DNA of 64,000 nt from Drechslerella dactyloides (Eukaryota > Ascomycota > Orbiliomycetes > Orbiliales > Orbiliaceae), in NCBI GenBank assembly GCA_020064725.1, contig JAGTWJ010000011.1:806001-870000 (forward strand), read 5' to 3'. Shown here piece after piece: positions 44,359 to 55,154 of this stretch. The notes below the pieces were generated by a model that was not told the origin of the DNA, did no database searches, and was given only the letters and a program-made list of their open reading frames with translations. The stretch's first letter is position 1. Every line of letters begins with the position of its first letter. A program made the translations under genes and the position numbers.

Positions 44359-47000
44359 AGTTTCTCGCCTGTGGTTCGTCCAATGCTCTTTATCGTTCTC
44401 GTCTCTAGGATGTCAGTCAACAATAGATTAATTTCCTGGAAAATAAGCAACTATGCCATTGGATGAAATCGATATCCATTTTCCTTGTTTCGCCCGCGCC
44501 TGCATCATGTGAAGCACTCAAAACATCCGATTTTTGTTCCCCTTGATCATGTGGCTTAAGATGACGGAAGGTTTGTTTATTCATGCGCTCGCGGAATGCA
44601 ATGAGACGAGCGGAACAAAAAAGGAAAATGCCATACGAGCTCACATAGCTCATGTCAAGTTTGGACGAAGAGGGTGTCATGAAATAATGAGACTATCATG
44701 TTCCACAAGCTCTGCATGAGATAGGCTATCAGAAAGGAGCTGATGGCGAGTTCCGCCTACTTCTCGAGCCAGTTGGGTCCGTGCTTCTGTGAGGGCTGCT
44801 GATATGATATCGAGCACCGTCATCTAGAAAATTACAAGCTCTTTCGAGACTGCCGTCTAGATAAACAACCATAGCTCCGAGCCCGGGCCCGAAAAGCGCA
44901 GGGCTATAAAAAAAAAAAGAAGAGGAAAAGTAAAAATAAAAGGGTCAAAGCAGCTGCGCTGCAGCGAGCGCAAGGAAGCAAGGCATGGCCAAAGTGCCAC
45001 CCCATGCAAAGGAAAGCAGGGTGTGCCGATGGCGGCAGCCTCGTTTTGACGTCGGATGCATGTTTAGGACCCGGCCGGTCCATAATTAGCAAATCTTGTT
45101 GACAACCGGACCTGCCACGAAACTGTCGACAGGATTCGCTCTACTTCCGGTTGTTTCGAGCTGGCAGGTAGATTCAAATCCGGCTTACAATTAGGATACA
45201 TGCATGTTCGGCGCGCTGCGCAGAGCAATATCGCGATTTTGCATTTCAGTGCAACATAGAGCAGCGCGGCGATGCTGAGACCTCCTGCCCACCTTCAGCT
45301 TAATTGGGACGGGATATAGGAGCCAGCGCTGAGTTGTCTATCGATCCCAAACCAATGGAATGGGATTGCAGAGCCCGCCTCATGGGTCGGGGGACTGTGT
45401 CTGTGTGGACAGATTTACGAACGAAAGTTTATCGTCAAATGAAATAGGTAAGATATATGCATGTGCAAATGCAAGCTCAACGTTGACAGGGTGCAAGCAG
45501 GCAGCTCGCACCGACATGCATGACATGGATAAACCGTTGGAATCAAATCGAATCCTCCTGTCGGCCCATGTAGCAGTAGCAAATATAGCGAATCTGCAAT
45601 CCGTCAATCATGATCAGAAAAATCCCAAACCCAATCTGTCCCGTCAGAATCCATGACATATGATAGGGAACCTGGTGGCCATGCATGATAAACAGCCGCT
45701 ACGACGAAGGGGGTGTCATACTATTAATTAAGACATTAAGACATTTGATATTATTGCATGGCAAGGCGGCAAGGAAGCCGTGACGACGATGGTTAAAAGG
45801 CCCTTCCACAGCACCGCTGAACTCTAAACTGCAGCCGTTAACTTGGCGGTGGTGCATGCTCCACCATATGAATCGACACATGCAGTATAATATATATATT
45901 ACCTGCACATGTCAGGACAATGCACACCCACATTCCAGACCCCCTGGTGTTGACGTTGCCGTTGACTTGCAAGGGAGAATTTTCACTTCAATATATAATG
46001 CATATCCGTTGAGCTTACGAATGCGCGACGGCCGCGGCCAAAAAACCTGGAATTCGCAGTCGCTGCCTTGGTCTCGTCCTGCAGGCTCGCGTGTAAACGA
46101 AGCAATTGATTGATTTAATATAACAATCGTATGGTCGCGGTGATGATCTGTCAATATATGCATGGCTGGCCGACTCACTCGACTTTGCATATGTATGCCC
46201 AGGCTGGAAGTATGCAAAGCCGACCCTGCCGAGCGCCGACGTTTAGGTCTTTGGCTTAGGGACGGACCCGCGCCGTCAATTTTCCCCAAACCGCCATGCA
46301 AGGCCGGCCGGCTGAGGCTTCTAATCGATAAAAGATAAGCTTGGGATCTATCATATTATTCTCATGTCATAGAAATTCGACCTAATCGATACTAGTATAT
46401 GCTATCGGCTCGACGCGACAACGCCGTGAAGTGATCTTGATGAAAAGCGCAAACACTTGAGAACTCGATTCGATGCACGGATTAGTCCGCAGGCGCTCCT
46501 TCAAGCTCGTACACATCCTCATGTATTTCAATAAAATCGGTCCAGATATTTCCTCAGTCGCGTATTGAAACTTCAGGCAGCTTTTGGAGCTGCAGAGACA
46601 CGCTCCACAAAAGAACAATGACAGGACACCCTCGCAGAGAATATTAATAAAAGATTTAGCGAACGAGCATGCATTCTCCTGCAATATTTGAATACAGATT
46701 CAGATGTGATATTGCACAAAACGGAAGCATGCCCACACAGTCCGGTGTACAAAGCAGAACTTTTGACGACTAGTGTGGACGGATTGGATCACCGAAGGCC
46801 ACATCAATGAAGCTGCAATGCATGAGCATCAATCCGGTTCGAGGATTGGATCATAAAAAATACCGGTTTCCTGATGCAAAATAGCGCCCTGCTTGACATA
46901 ATTGTGATGCAGAATTAAGGCAAAGCTTACACGGCGCGTTATTCGTGATCTCACAATTTTGTGTCTTCTGAGTGAATTTTGATTTCATGTTTTACGTTTA
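44359..47000. other. Gene-free region, part 1
   Basis: Start of a 10.8-kb stretch without a supportable gene. It is mixed AT-rich sequence with several TATATA stretches (such as 45890-45900) and many short stop-broken frames. No transposon termini or tRNA recognised. Confidence 0.5.
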
Positions 47001-50000
47001 CGTGCGTGTAGTTGTCGAGCGGCCGGAAACATCAGCGATACACGGCGCTGCTTTCGATCTTGCTGTCAGCCCTCCCTCCACGAAGCATTCCGAAACTAGT
47101 TGCCTGTCCCGCTCGCACCTGCTGACGAATCACAATCCGAAACTAGTCTTCCGTCCCACCCTCCCTGGAGCGAGCGAGAGTCGAGACATGCAAGAAATCG
47201 CGAAAGGTCTGCCGTTTGTCTGCAATATCTGCAATAGCATATGCACAATATTATATCAAAAAGAAGATTCGAATCCACAGCCCCATCTGTCCCTCTCAAT
47301 ACACCGCGACTTTCGAGGCAAAAAAAGCACCATTTTTCGCAAACGAAGGGAAATTCTTCCAATAGTTTTGTTTGATTTTATTGATTTCCCACACCTGCGA
47401 GGAAGATCTTGGCTCGAGAGATCTCAGCCCGTGGCCCCCAGCGCTTTGCCAGGCAGCCTGAGCTTGTCCGTCGAATGAGCTCCCGCCGCTTGGGTTTTCC
47501 ACCGAATCAATGGTGCGTTCAATCGGACCTCAATTTTTACCCTCGCATGCAGGCCTCTGCATCATCGCCACGCCATGAAGCGAAGTGAATGACAGTCGAG
47601 TCCTGCAGCATGCAATGGTGGAGCTGACACGCATATCATATGTTGAGAGAGATTTGCTGATGCCACCGTCGTATCGAGAGAGAGCCTGGTGATGAACACG
47701 ACATGAAGTATGTAGTGTGTAACTAGTTACGTGCGAACACCCCTGACGGCCGGCAGGAAATCCCACATACATGCTGATCGAGAGGGTACCTTACAGACCT
47801 GTCTGTTGAGGACGTGCCCGAGAGCGCTTAGGCAAAGCACCGTTGTAGGTTCTTGTGTTGTTGCTGTTGTGGGATCAGGTCAATTGACGACGATTCGTAC
47901 ATGCATACGACTTTGTGCATGTCATGCCTCTTAACTAATGCTTATTCAAGCTACGACTCCGCATCCCAAGACCGGACAAAGAGCGCCGTCGGGTCAGCGC
48001 GGCCGCTCGTGCTGCCTTCCTTCCCCTTCCGCAATCGTCTGATCATCTGTCTCGCCGGTGAGTAAATTGGCTGGCAGCACAAGCTGACGATCAGGTGGTA
48101 GCGAGCGAGTGCGAGTGCGAGTGCGAGGGCGAAGGGCGAGAGAGGAGATCGGAAAGAAGAAAAATCGCAAGACAGGACAGAGCCCGAGCTTTCCTGTGGA
48201 GGAATGGCTGAGCTGAGGCGAGCTCCTAGCCCCAATTTAAATTGACCAGCTGCTCTAAGCGGATTAACTTGGCCGCTGGCTTCACGTGGCCCCCGGTTTC
48301 GAGGGCTGGCTGGAATCGAAGATCGTGGAATCGAGCACACCATCTCCGTCGTCCATTGTGGCACCGAAAGTGTCCGAGGCCGTGTCCGGTCTGTGATCCC
48401 ATTCCATTCCATGCCTCCCTCGTCCATGCACAGCTGTTCACATACCGTTCGTACAGTATGCATCCCGGGTGCACAGTCGCACACACACACATTGGCTACA
48501 TAGACTGGGACGGGATTTTTTGATCATTTTGTCAGCATGCCACGCGGTGAGGCGGCGGCAAGTCGCTCGCTCAGGCGGACAGCATATTGGTGGCGTAGGC
48601 TGGGCGGGAAGCAGCCGATAACGACAGCCTGATACGATAACCAGACACGCACACACACCCTCCTATCCAGACACCCGCGGATAGACAAATAGACAGACAT
48701 CCTTTCAGGCCAGTGCCTGCTGTCATCTATGCACGGATACTGCAAAGCCAAGGTATCCATCAGGTACCGTCGATTCGGCGAGGGGTGTGGGCGCAATGAT
48801 TGTCTATAACTCGATACGAAAGCGAGCGGCACGGCCCCTTGAGCTCGCCAGCTCGAACCTATTACTACCTGCATGATCCTGCCATGCCTGCCTGCCTCCG
48901 ACAGGCTCCATGAATTTGACTTTTGGGATTTTACACATACATACAGATACGCAGTTTAGGATGACCTATCGTGAGGCGAGCCGGCCCTGCCGTACATATA
49001 TTGCATGTAATGCAATGTAATGTGCTCCGAGGGTACGTACCTAGGTAACTAACTGCTTACCTGTTGTGCACACGCACACACGCACCATGCGCATATGCAG
49101 ACTTACCTGTATGGAAGTAGTGTGTAATGTCTGTACTGACTTTGAGCGCTTGGTATGTAGGAATGTATGCACGATAGCAGGGAGCTGTGAGATTCGAGCA
49201 ATTGAACTCGACTCGAATCGTCGAAAGGAATTTCCATCCTCCAATCGCAGCGGACGGTGTGGCCCGGGTAATTTTGCAGGTGCAATGGCGGCCGGCAAAC
49301 ACCATCAACCCAGCACTGTGCACCACCACCCATCAGAAACTTATCCTTGGCGTTCCCACCTGCTGGCCTGCCTGCGGCGCCCCAGACCATCTTGCAGATG
49401 ATAGCCTGTCAAGGGTGCCGGGTTCGAGGTAAACGATACTCGCGATGGGTATAGCTTCCAGTCGATGGCAGCATTACACGTAACTCCTCGTGCGTACAAT
49501 GCATCACGCATGTCAGAAATTGAAGTCGAAAAAAGACGCGAGCATGAAACCTCGTACGCCCATTCGTGCTAGTCGAGTCGACGGACGGGGAAGGATTTTT
49601 TTAGGAGGGGTGCTTTGGTGCTGACGGTCTTGGACGCTTGCTACCCTATCCGAATCCTCGTCGTGTCTAAAGAAACCTCGAGGCTTGATGTCTTAAGGAC
49701 CGGATCCTTGCAAAAGGCGAGCATTTATCGGTTTCTTCACACCATCTTTCGCAGTGCGAGAGGCTCGGCCTTGCAACTCGGAGAGTGGGCGTGCGTTCGT
49801 GCGTTCGTTCGCATTCGAGGCTACGGGCGAGTGAACAGACATGCTTGTTGCGCTGATAGCAGTGAAAGCCATTATCATAGCTATAGCTGTGGCCGTCGAA
49901 AGAACCGCAGGCCAGGCCGGATTGACGCTAGGGTGTTTTAGAGAATGTCTCCAGCGACGGAATGACTGACCCACTAGTCTGAAAGTTGGGATAAAAGATA

Positions 50001-51760
50001 GAATCGTGCGGTTCCACGAACGAGAGAAACAAGAAGCTGCAAAAGAAAAGAAGAAAAGAAATATCTCAAAAAGACGTGTTTCCTTTTTTTTATTTGACCT
50101 CCATCTTTTCTTCTTTGGCGACGCAAAATGGCCCGTAGTGGGAAAACTCTGGAAATCGGGGAATGGGGAATCGCAGAATTCGCTCGCCGGAATTGGCTAT
50201 TCATACGTCGTGGGCTTTTTCTGGCACAGTCCGTATGGCGATATGCGACGTATGCACATCCTCGGATACGCCTTGGGAGCAGAATCGACTCTCCCATGAA
50301 CTCGAACCGCACTCAAGACTGGCAGGCAGTTGCTTTTTTCCCCTTGTCTTTTTTATTTTGTTGTCTCCCAGACATCGCTTGCTTAACCATCCCGGGCAGG
50401 TGGATTAGATACGGTCCCCGATAAACGTGATCATACGTCGAAGAACCGAAGACCGGCTGGACAGGTCAGGCGATAAGTGCTGTCGAGAACGGTACCGAGA
50501 TGCGGATCAGCATTTGAGCACACGCAAAGGTACCTCGCAGAATCCAGCCGTCTCATTCGCGCCCGGAACGTGCGTCTGCATGAAAGAGGGGGATACGACG
50601 ACTGTACAGATGTATCACCTGTGTCCTTATTGTAATGCTAGCCTAGCTTGTCTGTAGCTGCGTGTGTACATACATACAGCCATGTATGTATTATGTACGT
50701 CGTCAAGGCCAAGGCGAGTTATACCCTCCACATGCCGGTCATGGTGAAATCGTCGCTGTCTCCGACGAAAATAGCAACCTCAATTGCTCAACAGGTTGGG
50801 CTGGGCTAGTCTCGAATTCATATTCAAGGGTAGGCAGTTTAATGGTGGGGAACCTAAATCAGTTGCAGAGCGGGATACAGTAGATTGTCTGAAGTCTGGG
50901 AACCGATCCCTCCTTGGCCTTTTCCGTGTTCTTTTTGTTTTTGGTCCTCTGAGATTACGCTACGGTCTTGATAAGGCAAGCAGGGAAGGAAACACAAAGA
51001 AACTAAGCGATGGTGATCATGGCCTCCCTTGGGATCTAGTGTTTTCAGACCTTGGAAAAATGCTCGAGACTTGGACGCACTTTCTTCAATCGTCCGGGCC
51101 TGAGGTGCAGGAATGGTGGAAGGAAGAAACGGACGTGCATCAGAGCACACCCCGGTCAACGCCGGCCGTTAATAATCTGTGGTATGTATCCGCAGCTGCT
51201 TTTTTCCCGAACGCAGGCCGGCTGGACGCGAGAGAGCCAGACCTTTGTATAACTGACGGGGCGGCCAGACGGGCGGACGGTGGTCCGTACGAGGCCAGAG
51301 ACATAGACTCGGACGGCCAGCCAGACATATGCACAAGACTGGGCAATGCAATGCCTGCCCCGGCTACCCGACGAAAAGTCGCTCGGGACCCTGGTCGAAG
51401 ACTTTTTCATCAGATGTAACCGCCTCAAAGGTGCCCACTGGCTCCAGAAGCAAGTGGGGCTGTCCGCAGGTGGGTGATGCTCGCGGAAGCTGGCAACCAC
51501 GACGCCTGCAAGAGGTCGCTAGCTGCTGTGCGTAACGGGGTTCCAGGGGCGCCAACCTTGCCGGCGCTCGCAGGAGGCTGCGGAAAAAGTAATATCAGAA
51601 CTATCGCCGGCTGGTTGCTGGGCGGTACACCAGAGAAAGTACCCATTGCGTCCCGCAGCCTTCCTTCCCTTCCACCTCACTCACACACTCTCTCGCACGC
51701 AGACACACAGACACACCCGCGGCCCAGCAGGTGAGGAGCGAATCCCTCATCCGATCTAAG
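47001..51760. other. Gene-free region, part 2, with simple repeats
   Basis: Open frames of 168 codons (46972-47478) and 211 codons (50784-51419) occur but resemble no family and have random-looking composition. The region is dotted with CA, GAGTGC and TGCC repeats. It may hold non-coding transcripts, which the sequence alone cannot show. Confidence 0.45.
48101..48140. repeat. GAGTGC-type microsatellite
   Basis: Several tandem GAGTGC/GCGAGT units followed by GCGAAGGGCGAG; imperfect purine-rich repeat. Confidence 0.7.
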
Positions 51761-51786
51761 AGCGGCGACCGCTTGGGGGGACGGCT

Positions 51787-51840
51787 AGCTTGCCTGCCTT
51801 GCCTGCCTGCCTGCCTGCCTGCCTGCTTGCTTGCCTGCAC
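51787..51840. repeat. (TGCC)n microsatellite
   Basis: About a dozen TGCC/TTGC units in a row, with occasional single-base variants. Confidence 0.85.
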
Positions 51841-52579
51841 TTGGACACACCACACCGAAAAGCTTGTGTAAGGCGAGACAGCGTGTGTGGAGAAGGAATG
51901 GAAAGGCCGGTGTCGAAGTAGTGCGCAGCTGGTCGTCGAAAGCGTCTCAGAAGATGATCGAGTCGAGTGAGAGACAAGAATCAGAATGGGAGGAGAGAAG
52001 ATACAGATAAGACGAAAATAAAGAAAACTATAGAAAAAAAAAAAGTAAAAAGTAACGATGCGGTCGAAGCGAGGGCTTGGAATGTATATACGTATGCGGT
52101 TATGTATGTATTTGTGTATACTGTAGACAAGGCACCACCATAGCGGGAAGATACTACTTGCGGGAATAGTGATTTGATAGTGGCATATGTGGTCAGCCAG
52201 TTGTCTTTTCCCACGATCGAATCAAAAGTCCCAAGTTGACAGCAGCTTTACTCTCGTAGAACACGACCGCCGGCCTCTGCCAGTCAACTATCTGTCTAGT
52301 AGACCTGCTCGCTGGCTAAAATTATAACTCCCCTGGATCACCCCCAACCGGCCCAACGCTCGACGGACAGGATACAGAATACAACCTTCTCAGTTCAGAA
52401 CCACCTGTCCTGTACGTACGGGCTTCCACGCCGGCTTCCACGCGGAGAGCATCCGCGGGCTGATCGACCTGCCAGATTACTCCTACGGCCCTTTGCAGGC
52501 TGATCAAATCGCCAATCAGGTCCCGCGCTCGAACCTTATCCCCAGCTCATCTCCTGGTCGCTTGTGCTGCTTCTGCTGG

Positions 52580-52624
52580 TGCTGCTTGCTTGTGCTTGCT
52601 TGCTTGCTTGCTTGCTTGCTGCTC
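52580..52624. repeat. (CTTG)n microsatellite
   Basis: Tandem CTTG units, eight or more, flanked by CTG-rich sequence. It is close in sequence to the TGCC repeat 0.8 kb upstream. Confidence 0.85.
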
Positions 52625-53850
52625 GCCTGGCCTGGGCCCGGCTTGGAGTTAGAGGCTGTCCTGCCCTGCTTATTGCCTCCGCTGCATGGGATCAAGACGA
52701 GCTGGTCGGCCGGACGTTGGTTACCAAGCCGAGAGGACCGTGTGCGAGGCTAGTTAGTTAGCTCTGATCAGGCCGTGTGGAAGAGAGCGGACAGCGGCGT
52801 GACGTCTTGGATCCGAAGTGAACTGCCTACTAGGTCCACCACCAGATGCTATTTTCCCTTTAACCTCCTCTCGAACATCCAATCCTTCCCAGATCACATA
52901 CCCCAGTTCCGGCTCAAGGCGACTGGCTCTGGACCTCGCCCTTCGACGCGGACTCTTCTTTCCTAGCGGCCGGGGAACGACAACCGGGTCTCGGTCTCGT
53001 GAAGGGGGAAGCTGGACCGGCCAGACGAACGACTCGACTCCCTAGAATCTGCTAGCTGGCATCGAGCATCCCGACAAGCTTCGTTTGCAAGGACATCGGC
53101 CATTTTTCGACGAGGTCATAGACGGCCAGGGGAGCACACCGGCCGACTACGACGACGACTACGACGACGGGCCCGACGTCGCCTACCCTCGACGGCTGCC
53201 ACCACCACTACGGCTAGCACGGTGTCAGTTTACGACGGACTGCGGCTACGATCACGGCTGGCTGAGACCACGACGACTCATGCGCTTTCATCGTCCGAGA
53301 ATATATATATATTCTTCCCGGTCTGATGGACTGATTGTTACCAGCTTCTTTCGACAGGAGACTCCCTCGTTACTATCTTTTTTTTTTTTTTACAAAATAA
53401 CCAGCATCGCGCTTGATTACATGATAATCCGGTTGCTTTTCTTTTTTTCCTCCTCTCCCCTTCCTTTCTTTTTTTCATTTTCCTTACCCCCTCCCTCCTC
53501 TCGTTGCCGTTCCCCTGCCTTTTCCCTCTTGAAACGCCTGACATCGAGGGTTTCTCATCGGGGAGGTCGATATCTAGCCCTACTATAATACCTATGGTAC
53601 CGGTGATAATTGCAAGGCTTGCAGTGCAGCTATCGCCAGGGACAAACGGGAAGAACCACCCCTCAGCCGCTGCCAAAACTCTGATGTTTCCCACCAGAAT
53701 CTTGGCTTGAGCACCGACGTATACCATCACCATTACCACACCACCACCACCCACACTCGATAGTTTTAATATATATACGCACAGCATACACCTTGCAAGT
53801 CTACCGAGGCGTATCGCCTTATATATATCTTATCCCGAGCTCTGGGCCTG

Positions 53851-55154
53851 GTATAATTCTTTTTCTTTTTTCTTTTCCTCTTTCCTCTCGTTTCTTCTTT
53901 TTCTTTGCTTTGCTTCTCGGTCTTGAACAGACAGGGCGAAGATCTCCCGACCACGCCCGCGTAAGTAGTGGCACCTACTTATCTACTATATAATAATACA
54001 TAATCCGGATCCACCAGGGCTGGTTGGTGATCAGATACTTTATCTATATCATATGCTGCCGCCTGGTCCTATCCGGAATTTTCCCCTCAAGGTAAGAGAC
54101 GAACCACATGCCCAGCAAGCATTACATACACACATGCCATAGCCCGTACAAACTTGTCCCAACGTCCGGCTACGCACCGTGCACACTCTCGCTCGCTCGC
54201 TCACGCACGCACTCGCACTCACACTCGCTCACACTCACCCACTCGCTCACTACTCCCACATCAAACTCCCACATCAGCTCCCACATTCACTCCCACACTC
54301 CTCCACACGTACAATACTGCCTACGTACACATCCCGAACGAAACCAACGTTCTTGCATGCAATCCACTCCCGCTATTTTATATCTGTCTCTCCGCCTGCC
54401 CGCTCGATCTGTCCGCTCGCATATCCGTCCTCCCTCTCCACCGCTCGTTTCCCAGGTCGCAACACACGCTGCCGTCCTGCACCTCGCCTCGCCTCATCTC
54501 GCCTCACCAGCCTCCTCATTGGACCTCAAAACATCGTCAACCGCAACTGCGCTCCGATAACTCTCGTGCAGCCGGCCTTTGACTGAGACCCCGAGGCGAA
54601 ACTTCCCTTCCCATTCCTCCCAGATCACTCCTTAGCTTTTTGATATATAGTTATATATACATACAGATACATTCATATACACGCACTCCCCTCTCACTGT
54701 ATCATCTTGTTTGAGCTAGAGCGTGCACCCACCACTACCACCCACCATCCACCACCCACCACCACGCTGGCAAGATTCGTGATGTAATGGGCTCCCCCCT
54801 CTGCCGCCGCTGACGCCGGAGAGGAAAGCGCTGAAGCTTCGCCCTTCGAGCCCACCCCAGCTCCCGACTCCGACTGCATGCTTCCTACTCTGCTTAATTA
54901 CTTGCGTTCCGTCACACCGTTGTCCCCAGACGTTTTGATTACCTTCCGTGAATCCGAATGATTGGCTTATTCTGTTGTTGATCAGCCGCTAGCTAGCCAC
55001 CTCCAACCCTGCCATTCGTTAGTGGATCTAGATCACTCCCCGAGGCCGTATCTATCACCTATCATCCGCCGGCTCTCCTAAGAGCTTTCTCTTTTGATAT
55101 CCTTCTTCATCTTCCCGCCCGCCTTGTTGGCCTTGCCTTGGTGCGTCTGCAACA
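53851..55154 (+). promoter_or_regulatory. Probable core promoter and long 5' leader of the MDINKLLNP gene
   Basis: A GTATAA at 53851 is followed by a 60-nt CT-rich tract (53857-53918), the usual mark just upstream of fungal transcription starts. Strong splice donors follow at 53961 (GTAAGTAG) and 54092 (GTAAGAG), both outside any coding frame, so leader introns are likely. Later the leader contains a CACT/CGCT repeat (54180-54262). It also has two upstream ORFs: 54878-54961 (27 codons) and 54958-54981 (7 codons), the stop of the first overlapping the start of the second as ATGA. Transcript boundaries are inferred. Confidence 0.45.
54178..54262. repeat. CACT/CGCT low-complexity repeat in leader
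   Basis: About 80 bp of mixed CGCT, CACT and CACG units, purely C/T/A/G-alternating low complexity. Confidence 0.75.

Larger units (their letters stand above)
51761..53850. other. Gene-free region, part 3: distal upstream region of the MDINKLLNP gene
   Basis: Rich in tetranucleotide repeats, CGAC-type triplets (53144-53168), a T13 run near 53380 and long CT tracts (53430-53530). No gene supported. Probably distal promoter of the downstream regulator. Confidence 0.45.

Noticed and set aside
47260..47345. Possible tRNA at the TTCGAATCC motif
   Set aside because: T-stem does not pair on either strand and no acceptor stem is found.
46972..47478. 168-codon open frame in the gene-free region
   Set aside because: Random-looking composition, no motif, no splice extension. 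It contains a TTCGAATCC that resembles a tRNA B box, but no cloverleaf can be drawn on either strand.
50784..51419. 211-codon open frame in the gene-free region
   Set aside because: No recognisable domain, composition near random; possible by chance in about 10 kb of moderate-GC sequence.
54108..54586. Three overlapping open frames of 135-150 codons in the leader
   Set aside because: They translate a CACT/CGCT low-complexity repeat, which is open in all frames.
44359..55154. CRISPR array or tandem satellite
   Set aside because: Only short microsatellites; no regularly spaced direct repeats with unique spacers, and the genome is fungal.
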